In this document: in pieces, positions 35,096-44,495 of the stretch
Layout: the number at the start of each line of letters is the position of its first letter
Numbering within the stretch: the first letter of the stretch is position 1
NCBI RefSeq assembly: GCF_024448335.1
Contig: NZ_JAMOHM010000020.1
Span: 1 to 64,000 of the forward strand
DNA length: 64,000 bases
Direction: 5' to 3'
Source: Stutzerimonas frequens
GTDB taxonomy: Bacteria > Pseudomonadota > Gammaproteobacteria > Pseudomonadales > Pseudomonadaceae
Made by a program: the position numbers and the translations under genes
The notes under the pieces: model-generated
What the model was told of the DNA's origin: nothing
Seen by the model: the letters and a program-made list of their open reading frames with translations, nothing else
Database searches by the model: none

Positions 35096-38000
35096 CTAGC
35101 GATAAACTTCGCGGCGAAAAATCAGCGGTGGCGAGCCGCGGTATATGCCAAAGCTTGCCAGCCCGGTTGCAGATTCTCTTCCTCCACCGACCCAATCGTA
35201 TTTAAGCCATTCGGGCATCAGCGGCAGCGCAACCTTGACGTTGCCCTGATTGCCCTGTCCCGGCGCACTCAGCCCTATAACGCCATTGCCGCCAAGCAGC
35301 ATGCTCACCTTCGCCAAGGTTTCCCCCTGCGAAAGATCACCGCTGAATGCCTGCAGCGAAGGCTCGCCTACCGTTACAGAGACTGTGCATTGATCGTTCT
35401 CTGGTCTGAAGCCTGAGGTTGTTCCAAGTGCCTGCCAAGTTTCGATAGTTATGGGTAAATCCAGTCCCTGCAATTCCGAACCGTGAGCGTTACCGAGTGA
35501 TAGCCGACCAAGTCGAATTTCGCTGCCAGGACTCTGCGTAAACTCGTAATTGTATGATTGACAACCAAAGCCAGCCGTCGAGTAACAGGCTCCATCCAGA
35601 TCCGTTAGGCCCGCTGCCGTGAGTGTCTGTTCCACTACAGCAACGAAGGGAAGATCATCTGGCGAAGGCGCGGCGCCCGGTTCGTAGATAAGCTGCTCAC
35701 CGGACCATCGGTACATCCGCGCACCATCACCGTCGTCCATACCCTCCATTACCTCACTAGAAGCTCCCTGCGTGATCAACCGATCATCCAATGACTTCTT
35801 GCCGACGACCGATCGATACGCCTCACGTGTCGGCGAGCCCAACCGCCAGAACGGCCCGCGATCATAATTGTTCGTGACCGACCCGGCGCTGCTGTAGCCG
35901 GTCACCGTTACCTGAGGCTCGAAACCCGGTGCAAAGTCGATAGGCTGCCCCTGATAGCTGAACGCACCGCAACTTGGAGTAAGGCTGGCGACCGCGGCCA
36001 CCCCTAGACGAGCGGGGATAAAGCGGCCAATGAGGTTGCTGACGCCGCCGTCGACGGACTCACCGAGGTAACTGACGCCTTGATTCGGGCTGGCGGTGAG
36101 CTGGAAGATCCCAACCTCGGAAATGCTCTGTGCCGCCACAGTAGTCACTTCGCCTAAAGCATGGTTATAAGATCTAGCGCTGAGCGCCCCGGGGTCACCG
36201 CCAGCTGGCGCCATCAGCGTCTGTTCCAACTTGAACGCACCGCTCGCGGCACTCAGCGCAAAGTTCGGCGTGGTGATGTTATCTACTAGCGATAGTGCGG
36301 TCCGCGGCTCACTGTCAGAGCCGCCCCACCCTACCGCCCGGAAGCGCACCGGAAACGGCTCTCCAGCCGCGATGAAGACTTCTCGACATTCATCTATCGT
36401 CGCTCCATTGCAACGTTTGTTCGGCGCGCGCTTGTCGATATCCGTCTCGATGTGGATTCCGTACGGTTTGCTGACGAACTGATCTGCTCCCAGCATGACC
36501 AGCCCCCGCTCGTCGCCCTCGGTAGGCGCATATCGAACGTTGAGGTTCATCCTTCCTGCATCGGAATAGCTGACAGTAAGGGGAGCTTTAGCCTCGGCAT
36601 CGAACTTCAAGGTCAGCGGAGTGAACCCGGTTGCCGAACCGGTTGGCGTCGTACTGATCGGCGTTTCGTTAATGCTAACCGCCCGGCTGCCGGTACTCGG
36701 CGAATCGTAGGTGACATTAAAACCAATACTTTTGGTCCCGTCGCCAAACCCGGCCACGCACTTCTGCGGGTCCCTTGGGTCAGCCTTGACAGCGCGTAAC
36801 CAGACATTGGATTGAGGGCGGTTGGCGATGAGTGTTGGTACGTCGACGATAAACCCGCTCTCCACGCCTACCAGTTTGCACCCAACCGTGGAGCAGGTGG
36901 TTTCGCCGAAGGACAGAGCCGGGGGCGTGGATCCGCCGACCCCAATTGTCGCATCCCCAGGGCGGGTTACTTGAACCATAGCTTTTGCAGTCCCGCCGGA
37001 AAAACTCAGCTGGTTACCGCCCTTCCATACTGCACCTTCGGCGGTTAGAGCCGCCGTTACAGGGTCGCTGTAGACCTGAGAGCAGTCCGCATTCAGGCAG
37101 GCGGTAACCGTGACCTCCTGCGGATTACAGGTCAGTGACGGAGAGACATAGCGGAGATCGAAGTGGTGGATCTGTTGGCCGATGGACTGAATTTCCGTCG
37201 CGCAGACATTGAGATTGTCGATTTCGTGGATGTTGGTCGACGCACCGGTGGAGCCTGTAAAAGACAAGAAGAACCGATCTGGCATCGCCGGCTGGCCATT
37301 GCCGGCAGCCATGACGTTGTACTTGTTGAGGTTGGGCAGAACCTCAAATCCCGAGTCCGTCTTGCGTTCTACCGTAACTAGTGCCTGGCCTTCATTCCGT
37401 GCATCGACGGTTATCCTATACCGATGCCCGGGCGCTGCACTTTTACTGCTCGCATCGTCAACACCCGGGCGGAGCGAGCTTTCCGTGCCGGCCAGGTAAC
37501 GGTAGCCAACGAGCCCATTGCCCGCGCCTCGCACGCTTACTGAGTCTGGTATCCGGTCGGTTCGCCCCCCCTCGCGCCCTTCGCCCCGGGTAGAGAAGTT
37601 ACCGTACTCGTCTAGAGCGATCCCGAGCCATCCGCCCGCAAAACCGCTGACCTTATTCGCGTTGTCGTTGAGTTGCGCATACCCTAGTGAGCCACCGAAT
37701 CCCCCCGGCTGAGGGGTCTGAGTAGCGTCGGACAGAATCACTGCGATGCCATCGGCACCAGTGCCGTTATATGCGTAGTAATCAAATTCAACTTGGATGA
37801 AGTTTCCCTGCGCCGGGAAGAGCCTTTGCAGAGCCGTAGCGGTAGCTACGTTAGTAGCGTTACTGGTCAACCGGAGACGCTCGCCGTAAACAGCTGGCGT
37901 GAACGCCGTCCTGCCACGGCTGGAAGCTACCCAATCGTTACTGAGCGCGTCATCGAAGGTATCGCCGAAGCATTGGAGCCGACGCGAGCAAGCGTGTCGT

Positions 38001-39493
38001 TCCACTGCCAACGCGGCAACCTCACTATCGCTGAGAGCGCCGTCATAAATGCGGAGCTCATCCAGTTCACCGTTGAAATAGCGGCCAGCCAACTGGTCCC
38101 ACCCCAGTTGCAACGGATCGGTGTTGGCCACCGGTGTTCCAGAAAACTTCGCCCTCCCAGCCTCGGCACCGTTAATGAAAATCCGCTGATCACCAGGCGT
38201 GTAACGGATTAGAACATGACTCCACTCCCCGACTTTTAGCGCTTTGTTGCTGTTGAAATGGACCGTTGAAGTCGGCCCGGTGGTCCGCCACCACCAGTTC
38301 ACCGTACCGTCGGGGTTCAGATGAAATTCGTAGTTCTCGTCTTTTGAAAGGATCGACATGAGATCAGTAGGAGGAAGGCTTCTGGGCTTAACCCATAACC
38401 CGATCGTGAAACTATCTTGCAGAGTCAACAGATCATTGTGGGGCGTTTGAACATACTGTTGTGCAGCAGATCGGAAGCGCCCATATCCACAGGTACCAAG
38501 ATTACCCTCCTCTCTTAACGCAGGCTCGGCAAAGTCAGTCATGGCACCGTTAACTGACCGACCCGCAAGTCCGTTTCCTGATGCATCCTTGACCTCACCG
38601 AGCGCCCCGGTCCAGCTCCCTTCGTCGAGCAACCAGCTCAACCGAAGCTCAGTGGGTTTGGCACAGCTACCAGTTGGTGCCATATACACAACGGTCGCAT
38701 TCGAACCTAGTGAAATGTTCGCAGCTGTCACGGCGCCGTAGAGCGATGATGTGTCCCCAAGAGTGACGTTTTGCTCACTGTATAAATAACCGCTAATGGT
38801 TGAGTTAGTGCCAAAACCGACATTCTTGTAGCCGTAGAAGAAAAGCTTGCTTGAAGCCCCGGTGCTCTCGTTCGCGGGTGAATTGAGCAATGAGCGTTCT
38901 CCAAAGCTAGCCGAGTCACGAACGAACAGTCGTACTCTTCCGTTGCCAACGACCTGAATCTGCGAAGCCTTGCCGGTATTGAGCGACCCGATCCAATAGT
39001 CGCCAGCCGAAAGTTCAAGGATGGCGTCATCCGCCATCCGCACCTCTTCGATATAAAAATTTTGGCCTCCGCTGCGGACAGCCAAGCGCGCACGCTTCTT
39101 AATGTCCCAAACTCCATAGCGGTTGCGCGAATCAGCATCCAGCTGCTCTTCTCGGTTAGGAAGAACAAGCACATCCTTCTGACCAACGAAACTTGGAAAA
39201 CTGCCTGCCGACTGCAACGGACCGTTAGTGCCACTAGCTTGGCACTGCTTCGTCGTACAGGTTGGTGCAAACAACGACCAAAGCCGATGTCGGTAAATTG
39301 CCCCGGCATGTAGCACACCATCGGGACTACCCTGCAATTGGGCGAAGCCGTCAAAAGAGATTTGACCACGGTTGTAACTCTGCAGGCCGTCCGGGAAATT
39401 CTCCGAACAGATTCCCACGTCGGCGCTCCAGGCCAGCCCGGAGCAAACCAGGGCGAAACAGACGAGCAGAACGTCACGCATGGCTCTCTTCAT
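35096..39493 (-). CDS. mshQ: MSHA biogenesis protein MshQ, lectin-like giant
   Basis: The largest gene of the window, 1465 residues, exported by a signal peptide (cleavage near AWSA/DVG, residue 24). After a beta-rich region (25-275; repeats such as SLNTGKASQIQVVG) come a LamG/concanavalin-A-like domain (about 284-500, NGELDELRIYDGALSD at its end) and an L-type-lectin-like domain (about 508-764, GADGIAVILSDATQ). The last 690 residues match the DUF6701 region found in MshQ proteins, with many cysteine pairs. By analogy with PilY1-like factors it may act as a tip adhesin or assembly factor; this is inference. Base composition is visibly lower in G+C than the pilus-machine genes. ATG 39493 overlaps the mshP stop by one base; TAG stop. 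Confidence 0.88.
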   Translation of the reverse strand: MKRAMRDVLLVCFALVCSGLAWSADVGICSENFPDGLQSYNRGQISFDGFAQLQGSPDGVLHAGAIYRHRLWSLFAPTCTTKQCQASGTNGPLQSAGSFPSFVGQKDVLVLPNREEQLDADSRNRYGVWDIKKRARLAVRSGGQNFYIEEVRMADDAILELSAGDYWIGSLNTGKASQIQVVGNGRVRLFVRDSASFGERSLLNSPANESTGASSKLFFYGYKNVGFGTNSTISGYLYSEQNVTLGDTSSLYGAVTAANISLGSNATVVYMAPTGSCAKPTELRLSWLLDEGSWTGALGEVKDASGNGLAGRSVNGAMTDFAEPALREEGNLGTCGYGRFRSAAQQYVQTPHNDLLTLQDSFTIGLWVKPRSLPPTDLMSILSKDENYEFHLNPDGTVNWWWRTTGPTSTVHFNSNKALKVGEWSHVLIRYTPGDQRIFINGAEAGRAKFSGTPVANTDPLQLGWDQLAGRYFNGELDELRIYDGALSDSEVAALAVERHACSRRLQCFGDTFDDALSNDWVASSRGRTAFTPAVYGERLRLTSNATNVATATALQRLFPAQGNFIQVEFDYYAYNGTGADGIAVILSDATQTPQPGGFGGSLGYAQLNDNANKVSGFAGGWLGIALDEYGNFSTRGEGREGGRTDRIPDSVSVRGAGNGLVGYRYLAGTESSLRPGVDDASSKSAAPGHRYRITVDARNEGQALVTVERKTDSGFEVLPNLNKYNVMAAGNGQPAMPDRFFLSFTGSTGASTNIHEIDNLNVCATEIQSIGQQIHHFDLRYVSPSLTCNPQEVTVTACLNADCSQVYSDPVTAALTAEGAVWKGGNQLSFSGGTAKAMVQVTRPGDATIGVGGSTPPALSFGETTCSTVGCKLVGVESGFIVDVPTLIANRPQSNVWLRAVKADPRDPQKCVAGFGDGTKSIGFNVTYDSPSTGSRAVSINETPISTTPTGSATGFTPLTLKFDAEAKAPLTVSYSDAGRMNLNVRYAPTEGDERGLVMLGADQFVSKPYGIHIETDIDKRAPNKRCNGATIDECREVFIAAGEPFPVRFRAVGWGGSDSEPRTALSLVDNITTPNFALSAASGAFKLEQTLMAPAGGDPGALSARSYNHALGEVTTVAAQSISEVGIFQLTASPNQGVSYLGESVDGGVSNLIGRFIPARLGVAAVASLTPSCGAFSYQGQPIDFAPGFEPQVTVTGYSSAGSVTNNYDRGPFWRLGSPTREAYRSVVGKKSLDDRLITQGASSEVMEGMDDGDGARMYRWSGEQLIYEPGAAPSPDDLPFVAVVEQTLTAAGLTDLDGACYSTAGFGCQSYNYEFTQSPGSEIRLGRLSLGNAHGSELQGLDLPITIETWQALGTTSGFRPENDQCTVSVTVGEPSLQAFSGDLSQGETLAKVSMLLGGNGVIGLSAPGQGNQGNVKVALPLMPEWLKYDWVGGGRESATGLASFGIYRGSPPLIFRREVYR

Positions 39494-39930
39494 CAGGGTT
39501 TCCCTTCCACCACGGCACTCAATTGTCGATAGGCATAGTCCGCTTTCGCCCCAGGCTGGCCGTTCTCGGCAGTAGCGATGAGGCGATATAGACTGATACT
39601 CGCGCCGGCGGCGTCCAGGTAGTCATCCCGGTGGCACTCGACGCGCAGGACGAAGTCATCGAGGCCACTGCCGCTGAGCGTCGGCGACGCGCCCGAGGCG
39701 CAGCTCCCCCCCTCGAGAGCCCGCGCAATACCCCACTCCAAGCCCGCGTTGGCGGCCTGATAGGCACGAGCCTGTTGAATGGAGAGGCTGACCGTTCCGT
39801 GTTGGGTCGTCGACAGTCGAGCCATCGTCAGAATGATCAGCGCCACGATCACCATCAGAAACAGCGCAGCGACCAGCCCGAAGCCGGCCGCGCGTCTCGG
39901 GAAAGGGCGGTCAAGGTGCATTGTCGACAT
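39493..39930 (-). CDS. mshP: MSHA minor pilin-like protein MshP
   Basis: A 145-residue PilX-type protein. After a basic leader comes AAG/FGLVAALFLMVIVALIILTM, a membrane helix with the Gly-Phe prepilin cleavage context but without the usual Glu at mature position 5. QQARAYQAANAGLEWGIA is the typical PilX-family segment. It belongs to the minor pilin set (C, D, O, P). Start ATG 39930; it overlaps mshO by 20 bases. Confidence 0.85.
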   Translation of the reverse strand: MSTMHLDRPFPRRAAGFGLVAALFLMVIVALIILTMARLSTTQHGTVSLSIQQARAYQAANAGLEWGIARALEGGSCASGASPTLSGSGLDDFVLRVECHRDDYLDAAGASISLYRLIATAENGQPGAKADYAYRQLSAVVEGKP

Positions 39931-40792
39931 GGACCTGTTGCGTCAACCGAAGGGTTTCGCCAGCATGGGTCATACCGAGCGAGAGGCTCAGCAGTCCACC
40001 GCGCTGCGCTGTACCGGCTCGGTAGCTGAACTGACACTGCGTGACATCGCTGGCGAGCACTTGCGGCGCTGACCCTGGCGGCGGAGACGAGGGCAGGCTC
40101 GCGAGCAGCTGGTTATAGCTATAGCGCACCAGCTGCCCATTCTGGCAGCGATAACCCACTACGCGCTCAGACAGATACAGGCGTCGTTGCGGCGAAGCGA
40201 AGGCGAAACGGAAGCCTCCGCTGGGCAAATTGCCAAGGGCGATGAGCGACTCGTCAGTCGGCGCACCACTGCGAAGCGAAAAGGTCGTGCCGGTCGGCGT
40301 AATAACCCCGGGGTTACCGCCGGCCCATAGATTTGCCCCCGCGACGGGAGTCGTGCCTGATTGCGCGCCAACGTTGTAGAGCACCATCCAGCGCGCACCG
40401 GACAGATCGAGCGAAGGCGTAAGAACCTGCACCGAATCACAGGTGCCATCGACTGTGGTGCTTCCGCAATTGGAAGCGGCCTCGCCAAAGCGCAACCCGT
40501 CACTGTCGTTGCGGTTGGGCCTGTAGCGCGCTGCGCTATGAATTAGCAACAACTCGAAGGCTTGGCCGTCCGCTGAAACCCGCAACGAGTTGGGAACCGC
40601 GAGGCGTACATCGCGCGCCATACGCTGCATGGCGCCAGCACCAAGGTCTACCAGCTCGGCACGACGACTCTGCGCCGCGAAGCTTTCCATCGGCCGGCCC
40701 AACACCGTTGAAATCATCACAGCCACCAGGCCGGCCAGTGCGATGACCATAACCAGCTCCACCAGGGTGAAGCCGCGCGACTTCAGGGGCAT
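39911..40792 (-). CDS. mshO: MSHA minor prepilin MshO
   Basis: A 293-residue PilW-type prepilin with the class III signal KSRG/FTLVELVMVIALAGLVAVM, including Glu5. The long globular part is serine- and glycine-rich, with GFRFAFASPQRRLYLSERVVGYRC and further cysteines. Minor pilins of this kind prime assembly in the inner membrane. It overlaps mshD by ten bases. Confidence 0.88.
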   Translation of the reverse strand: MPLKSRGFTLVELVMVIALAGLVAVMISTVLGRPMESFAAQSRRAELVDLGAGAMQRMARDVRLAVPNSLRVSADGQAFELLLIHSAARYRPNRNDSDGLRFGEAASNCGSTTVDGTCDSVQVLTPSLDLSGARWMVLYNVGAQSGTTPVAGANLWAGGNPGVITPTGTTFSLRSGAPTDESLIALGNLPSGGFRFAFASPQRRLYLSERVVGYRCQNGQLVRYSYNQLLASLPSSPPPGSAPQVLASDVTQCQFSYRAGTAQRGGLLSLSLGMTHAGETLRLTQQVHVDNAP

Positions 40793-41256
40793 AGACTTGC
40801 CCCCGAGGCGTCCGTTTCGCCGTAGCAGGTGCGATAGCCGCTCAGCTGCAAAGTGGCGCCAGACGGATCGGTTACGCTGACGTCGATGCGCAGGGCCTGA
40901 ACGCCGCTCCAGGCGTCTGGGCCGTTCACCGAAACGGCGACGTTATAACCTGCCAAGTCAGCAATCGCAATACCGAAGGCATCGTGCGGCGCCTCGGAAA
41001 GCCCAGCATAGTCGCGCACATCGTTGAAACAGGCACGCGCCGGGCTGCACGCCGCGTTCGCCTGCGGGGCAAACGCCTGCAATTCAATTTCTTCCAGGTA
41101 GGCCTCGGCAATCGCAAGACTCTGCTGACGCAGCATCGGATCGGCAGAGCGCCCGGTGATAGCAGCCATGGCGGAATAAAGTGCAGCAGCGGCGATACCG
41201 ATGATCACGATGGTGATCACCAGCTCGACCAGCGTCATGCCGCGCTGGAGTTTCAT
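40783..41256 (-). CDS. mshD: MSHA minor prepilin MshD
   Basis: A 157-residue PilV-type prepilin; LQRG/MTLVELVITIVIIGIAAAA gives the cleavage site and Glu5. SLAIAEAYLEEIELQAF is the typical post-helix stretch, and four or more cysteines (AACSPARACF, TCYGET, SLCP) suggest disulphides. ATG 41256 overlaps the mshC stop as ATGA. Confidence 0.88.
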   Translation of the reverse strand: MKLQRGMTLVELVITIVIIGIAAAALYSAMAAITGRSADPMLRQQSLAIAEAYLEEIELQAFAPQANAACSPARACFNDVRDYAGLSEAPHDAFGIAIADLAGYNVAVSVNGPDAWSGVQALRIDVSVTDPSGATLQLSGYRTCYGETDASGASLCP

Positions 41257-41687
41257 TGCACCAGCCCGGTTTCGGCGGTCACGCTGAAAGTGAACGCACC
41301 AATGGAGGCGCTCGCCGCGCTGGAGGGACGCCCCAGCGAGTCGAACACCACAGGAAAGTTGGTCGTCGACACCGAAACGCCCGCAGGCACTTCGGTGTTG
41401 GCGAAGGGTGTCTGGCCGTCCGGCCCCTGCACTTCGGCGCTGAAGCCGCCCGAAGTGCAGTTCGCCGCTCGGCGCAGACGATAGCCACCCGCGCCCAGGC
41501 TGACCTGGGTCAGGCAGCCGCTGGCCAGGGCCAGCTTCTGCGCATAGCGCACGGCCGAGACCGTTTCTTCAAAGAGCAGGCGTTCGTCGAACACCTTTCG
41601 ATCGAAGAAACGCGGCCCCACCACAGCGGCTAGGATGCCGATGATGACGAGTGTCATGATCAGCTCGACGAGGGTGAAGCCGCGCAT
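41253..41687 (-). CDS. mshC: MSHA minor prepilin MshC
   Basis: A 144-residue GspH/FimT-type prepilin with a very short leader, MRG/FTLVELIMTLVIIGILAAV. FEETVSAVRYAQKLALASG is the conserved segment after the helix. ATG 41687 starts three bases after the mshA stop and the gene is coupled to mshD. Confidence 0.88.
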   Translation of the reverse strand: MRGFTLVELIMTLVIIGILAAVVGPRFFDRKVFDERLLFEETVSAVRYAQKLALASGCLTQVSLGAGGYRLRRAANCTSGGFSAEVQGPDGQTPFANTEVPAGVSVSTTNFPVVFDSLGRPSSAASASIGAFTFSVTAETGLVQ

Positions 41688-41690
41688 CCG

Positions 41691-42164
41691 TTAGTTACAT
41701 CCGGAAGTGGTCGTGGTGACGCGTGCGACTCGAGCCGTAGCGTCACTAGCTGCTGCATTTGCAGCAGTGTAGGTAGCAAGACAGTTGGCTCCAGTGAATC
41801 CGACCGGAGTGAAAGTGATTACATCCCCCGCGGCCGCACCGCCAGTACCAAGCGTAAAGCCGTCAATTTGAGCAGCAGCGCCAATACCAGCCGCGTTCGC
41901 AGTCGGATAACCGTCGATCATCGTTACAGCTTGGCCTTCAAGCGTGACCGACGAAGCTCCCGTCGAGTTTGCGGTGGCCAACTGAGCGGCGTGAGCAATT
42001 GCTGCAGCCGAACGAAGGGCGCCAGCCATTCCCTCTACGGTAGATGTCCGCGCCTGGCCACTGAAATTCGCAAACCGCGGCAAGGCAAACGCCGCCAGAA
42101 TCCCCAGAATTACGATCACCATGATCAGCTCGATCAGGGTGAAACCACTTTGTTGCTTTTTCAT
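41691..42164 (-). CDS. mshA: MSHA major pilin MshA
   Basis: Predicted main structural subunit of the fibre, 157 residues. Class III signal KKQQSG/FTLIELIMVIVILGILAAF, then ALPRFANFSGQARTSTVEGMAG as in Vibrio MshA. The globular part is rich in Ala, Thr and Gly and has two cysteines (GANCLATY and TTSGCN) that fit a C-terminal disulphide loop. ATG 42164 has GGAG seven bases upstream; the in-frame ATG at 42170 is too close to that site. Base composition is somewhat lower in G+C than its neighbours, consistent with pilin diversification. Confidence 0.88.
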   Translation of the reverse strand: MKKQQSGFTLIELIMVIVILGILAAFALPRFANFSGQARTSTVEGMAGALRSAAAIAHAAQLATANSTGASSVTLEGQAVTMIDGYPTANAAGIGAAAQIDGFTLGTGGAAAGDVITFTPVGFTGANCLATYTAANAAASDATARVARVTTTTSGCN

Positions 42165-42184
42165 ATGCATTCTCCGGAACGCGC

Positions 42185-42670
42185 TTAGTTGAAGGTAAAG
42201 GCCACTTGGCCGGTGGTGGTGTCATAGGTGATGGCGTCGTCGCCGCCGTCACGCTGGTAGGTGTAGGTGCAAACGGTATTGCCACTGTTCTTGCTGGCCA
42301 CGTAGTCCGGGTCGGAGCCGCCGATGGTCGGAACCGAGCCCTGCAACACGTTCAGCCAGACATTGGTGCAGTGCAGCGCGGTGCCTTCGGTATTCACCGG
42401 CCAGCCGGCGGCATTGACATCGACATTGCCCTCACCGAAGCCTTGTACGTTCGTTTCCGGAGTGGTCACGCCCTTGGCGCGATTGAGTTCCCACTGCGCA
42501 TGGACGAGCGCGACCGCCGAGCCCAGCGCGCCTGCGGTCCCAGCAACCGCCGAACGATGCGCGTCCTTCGTGGCATTCATGAAGCGCGGCAGTGCGACCG
42601 CCGCCAGAATCCCCAGGATGGCGATCACCACCACCAGTTCAATCAGGGTGAACCCCTTGTCTTTTTTCAT
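42185..42670 (-). CDS. mshB: MSHA prepilin MshB
   Basis: A 161-residue prepilin closely related to MshA: KKDKG/FTLIELVVVIAILGILAAV and ALPRFMNATKDAHRSAVAGTAGALGSAVALVH. In Vibrio, MshB is a minor pilin needed for MSHA. Two cysteines (LHCTNVW and NTVCTYT) fit the usual pilin disulphide. ATG 42670 overlaps mshF as ATGA and has AGGAG 11 bases upstream; the long upstream open frame is an artefact. Confidence 0.88.
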   Translation of the reverse strand: MKKDKGFTLIELVVVIAILGILAAVALPRFMNATKDAHRSAVAGTAGALGSAVALVHAQWELNRAKGVTTPETNVQGFGEGNVDVNAAGWPVNTEGTALHCTNVWLNVLQGSVPTIGGSDPDYVASKNSGNTVCTYTYQRDGGDDAITYDTTTGQVAFTFN

Positions 42671-43203
42671 CGTCTTGCTTGCTCCTCGATAGCTGACATC
42701 CATTTCGCCAGTTGCCCGGCCGGGACGGGTTCTAGCTCCAGGCTCACGACCCCGTCCCGGTCCCGTAAGCCCTCCACTGCTTTGGCCGGCACGCGTCGCA
42801 GCGCGTAGCCGTGGATTGCGTTCGTCCACGCACCGCTCTGGAAACGGCTGCGGTACAGCACCCAGCCCCTTTGCGGCAGGTAGTGCCAGCAGCCCCGGCG
42901 CGGCCGCTCGCCATCGGCCAGCTCGCCGCAATAGTCGTCCGGCTGCCAGCGCAGCTGGCGGAACGGGTCGGCAGCCAGCCACTGACGATCCAGTGCATGT
43001 CCGGCCACTACCTCCTCCGCTGCGCGTGCCGCAAGGCCGAGCGCCAGATTGTCTCGCGTGGCCTGCATCGCGCGCGCCTCGCTGACTTGCAGGGCGCGCC
43101 AGGCGATGGGCAGCGCCCCGGCCAGCAGCGTGACCGTCAGTACCAGCCAGGCCCCGCGCCAGCCGAACTGGCGCGCCGTTCGGGCATCCAGCACCAGAGT
43201 CAT
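42667..43203 (-). CDS. mshF: MSHA biogenesis protein MshF
   Basis: A 178-residue inner-membrane protein with one N-terminal helix (WLVLTVTLLAGALPIAW) and a periplasmic domain rich in Trp and Arg (RQLRWQPDDYCGELADG, RRGCWHYLPQRGW). Position between mshG and mshB and general features identify it as MshF, whose exact role is unknown. ATG 43203 overlaps mshG (ATGA). Confidence 0.78.
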   Translation of the reverse strand: MTLVLDARTARQFGWRGAWLVLTVTLLAGALPIAWRALQVSEARAMQATRDNLALGLAARAAEEVVAGHALDRQWLAADPFRQLRWQPDDYCGELADGERPRRGCWHYLPQRGWVLYRSRFQSGAWTNAIHGYALRRVPAKAVEGLRDRDGVVSLELEPVPAGQLAKWMSAIEEQARR

Positions 43204-44438
43204 GCCCCGCCCCGCGCCGCCGCACCCAGCTCCCACATCGGCAGAAACACGCCCAGCGCAAGAATCAGCACCATCACGCCCATGGCCACGATAAGAATCG
43301 GCTCGATGGCATCAGCCAGCTGCTTGAGGTCATAGTCCACCTCCTGCTCGTAGAAGTCGGCGACTTCGATGAACAGGTCATCCAGCGCGCCGGTTTCTTC
43401 GCCGACGGCCATCATCTGCAGTACCAATGGAGTGAACAGGCCGGAGTTGTGCGCCGAGCGGGTCAGTGCTTCGCCTCGCTCGACGCTTTCGCGGATGCCG
43501 AGAATCGCCTGGCCGATATGCTGGTTGCCGACGCTGGCGCTGTTGATCGAGAGGGTCTGCAGCAACGGCACGCCGGCGCGATACATCATCGCGAAGGTGC
43601 GGGTGAAGCGCGCCAGGGCGATACGTTCGAAGATGCCGCCGACGATGGGCAGGCGCAGCTTGATGCGGTCCCAGCGCAAGCGCCCGGCGTCGGTTTCGAT
43701 CCATTTGAAGAAGGCGTAAAGCCCGCCAACGATGCCCAGCAGCAACAGCCACCAATAGTCGCGCATGAAGTTGGAGGTGCCGATCAGCACGCGCGTGGCC
43801 CACGGCAGTTGCGCGTGGAACTGGGCGAAGACTTTGGCGAACGCCGGGATCACCAGGAGGTTGATGACGCCGAGCGCCACCCCCATGGCCACCAGCACGA
43901 AGATCGGATAACGCGTGGCCTGCTTGATGCGCTTGCGGGTTTCGCGTTCCAGCTCGAGATAGGCAGACAGCTGCTTGAACGCCTGATCGAGCTGACCGGT
44001 GTTCTCGCCGACGCTGACCATGCTGACGAACAGATTGTTGAACACCTTGGGATGCGCGTTCAGCGCCACGGCCATGGACTGGCCGCTTTCGAGGCTGGCG
44101 CGCACGTCCTGCAGGATGCCGCGGAAATACAGGTTGCGATTGGATTCGGCCAGCCCGCCGATGGCGCGAATGATCGGCACGCCAGCTTTGTTCAGGCTGT
44201 ACATCTGGCGGCTGAAGATGATCAGTTCGTCCAGATCGACACGTTTGCGCCGCAGCTTTTCGCGCAGCACGGCAAACACGTCGACGCTATCGGCCTGGGC
44301 CCGCTCCGCATCGATGGTCAGCGGCGTGATCTGCCGTGAGATCAGCTCGCTGGCCACGGCGTCGGCACTGGCACCTTCCAGCGCGCCGCTTACCCGCGCG
44401 CCACGCAGATCGCGGCCGGTGTAGCGGAAGCTAGGCAT
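43200..44438 (-). CDS. mshG: MSHA inner-membrane platform protein MshG
   Basis: PilC/GspF-type platform protein of 412 residues. Two repeated T2SSF domains are visible: FSRQMYSLNKAGVPIIRAIGGL with the membrane segments after it, and FTRTFAMMYRAGVPLLQTLSI with IEPILIVAMGVMVLILALG at the end. It anchors the assembly ATPase to the pilus base. It begins 57 bases after the mshE stop, the only sizeable gap in this operon. Confidence 0.93.
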   Translation of the reverse strand: MPSFRYTGRDLRGARVSGALEGASADAVASELISRQITPLTIDAERAQADSVDVFAVLREKLRRKRVDLDELIIFSRQMYSLNKAGVPIIRAIGGLAESNRNLYFRGILQDVRASLESGQSMAVALNAHPKVFNNLFVSMVSVGENTGQLDQAFKQLSAYLELERETRKRIKQATRYPIFVLVAMGVALGVINLLVIPAFAKVFAQFHAQLPWATRVLIGTSNFMRDYWWLLLLGIVGGLYAFFKWIETDAGRLRWDRIKLRLPIVGGIFERIALARFTRTFAMMYRAGVPLLQTLSINSASVGNQHIGQAILGIRESVERGEALTRSAHNSGLFTPLVLQMMAVGEETGALDDLFIEVADFYEQEVDYDLKQLADAIEPILIVAMGVMVLILALGVFLPMWELGAAARGGA

Positions 44439-44495
44439 CGCCGGCAGCCCCCCGTTGGCGAGCCGGGCCGGTCGAACGCGTCATGCGCCGCAGCA

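Noticed and set aside
35096-39493. PilY1 identity for the large gene after the minor pilins
   Set aside because: There is no PilY1 beta-propeller or calcium site in the C-terminal half; LamG, L-type lectin and DUF6701 features plus msh order identify MshQ.
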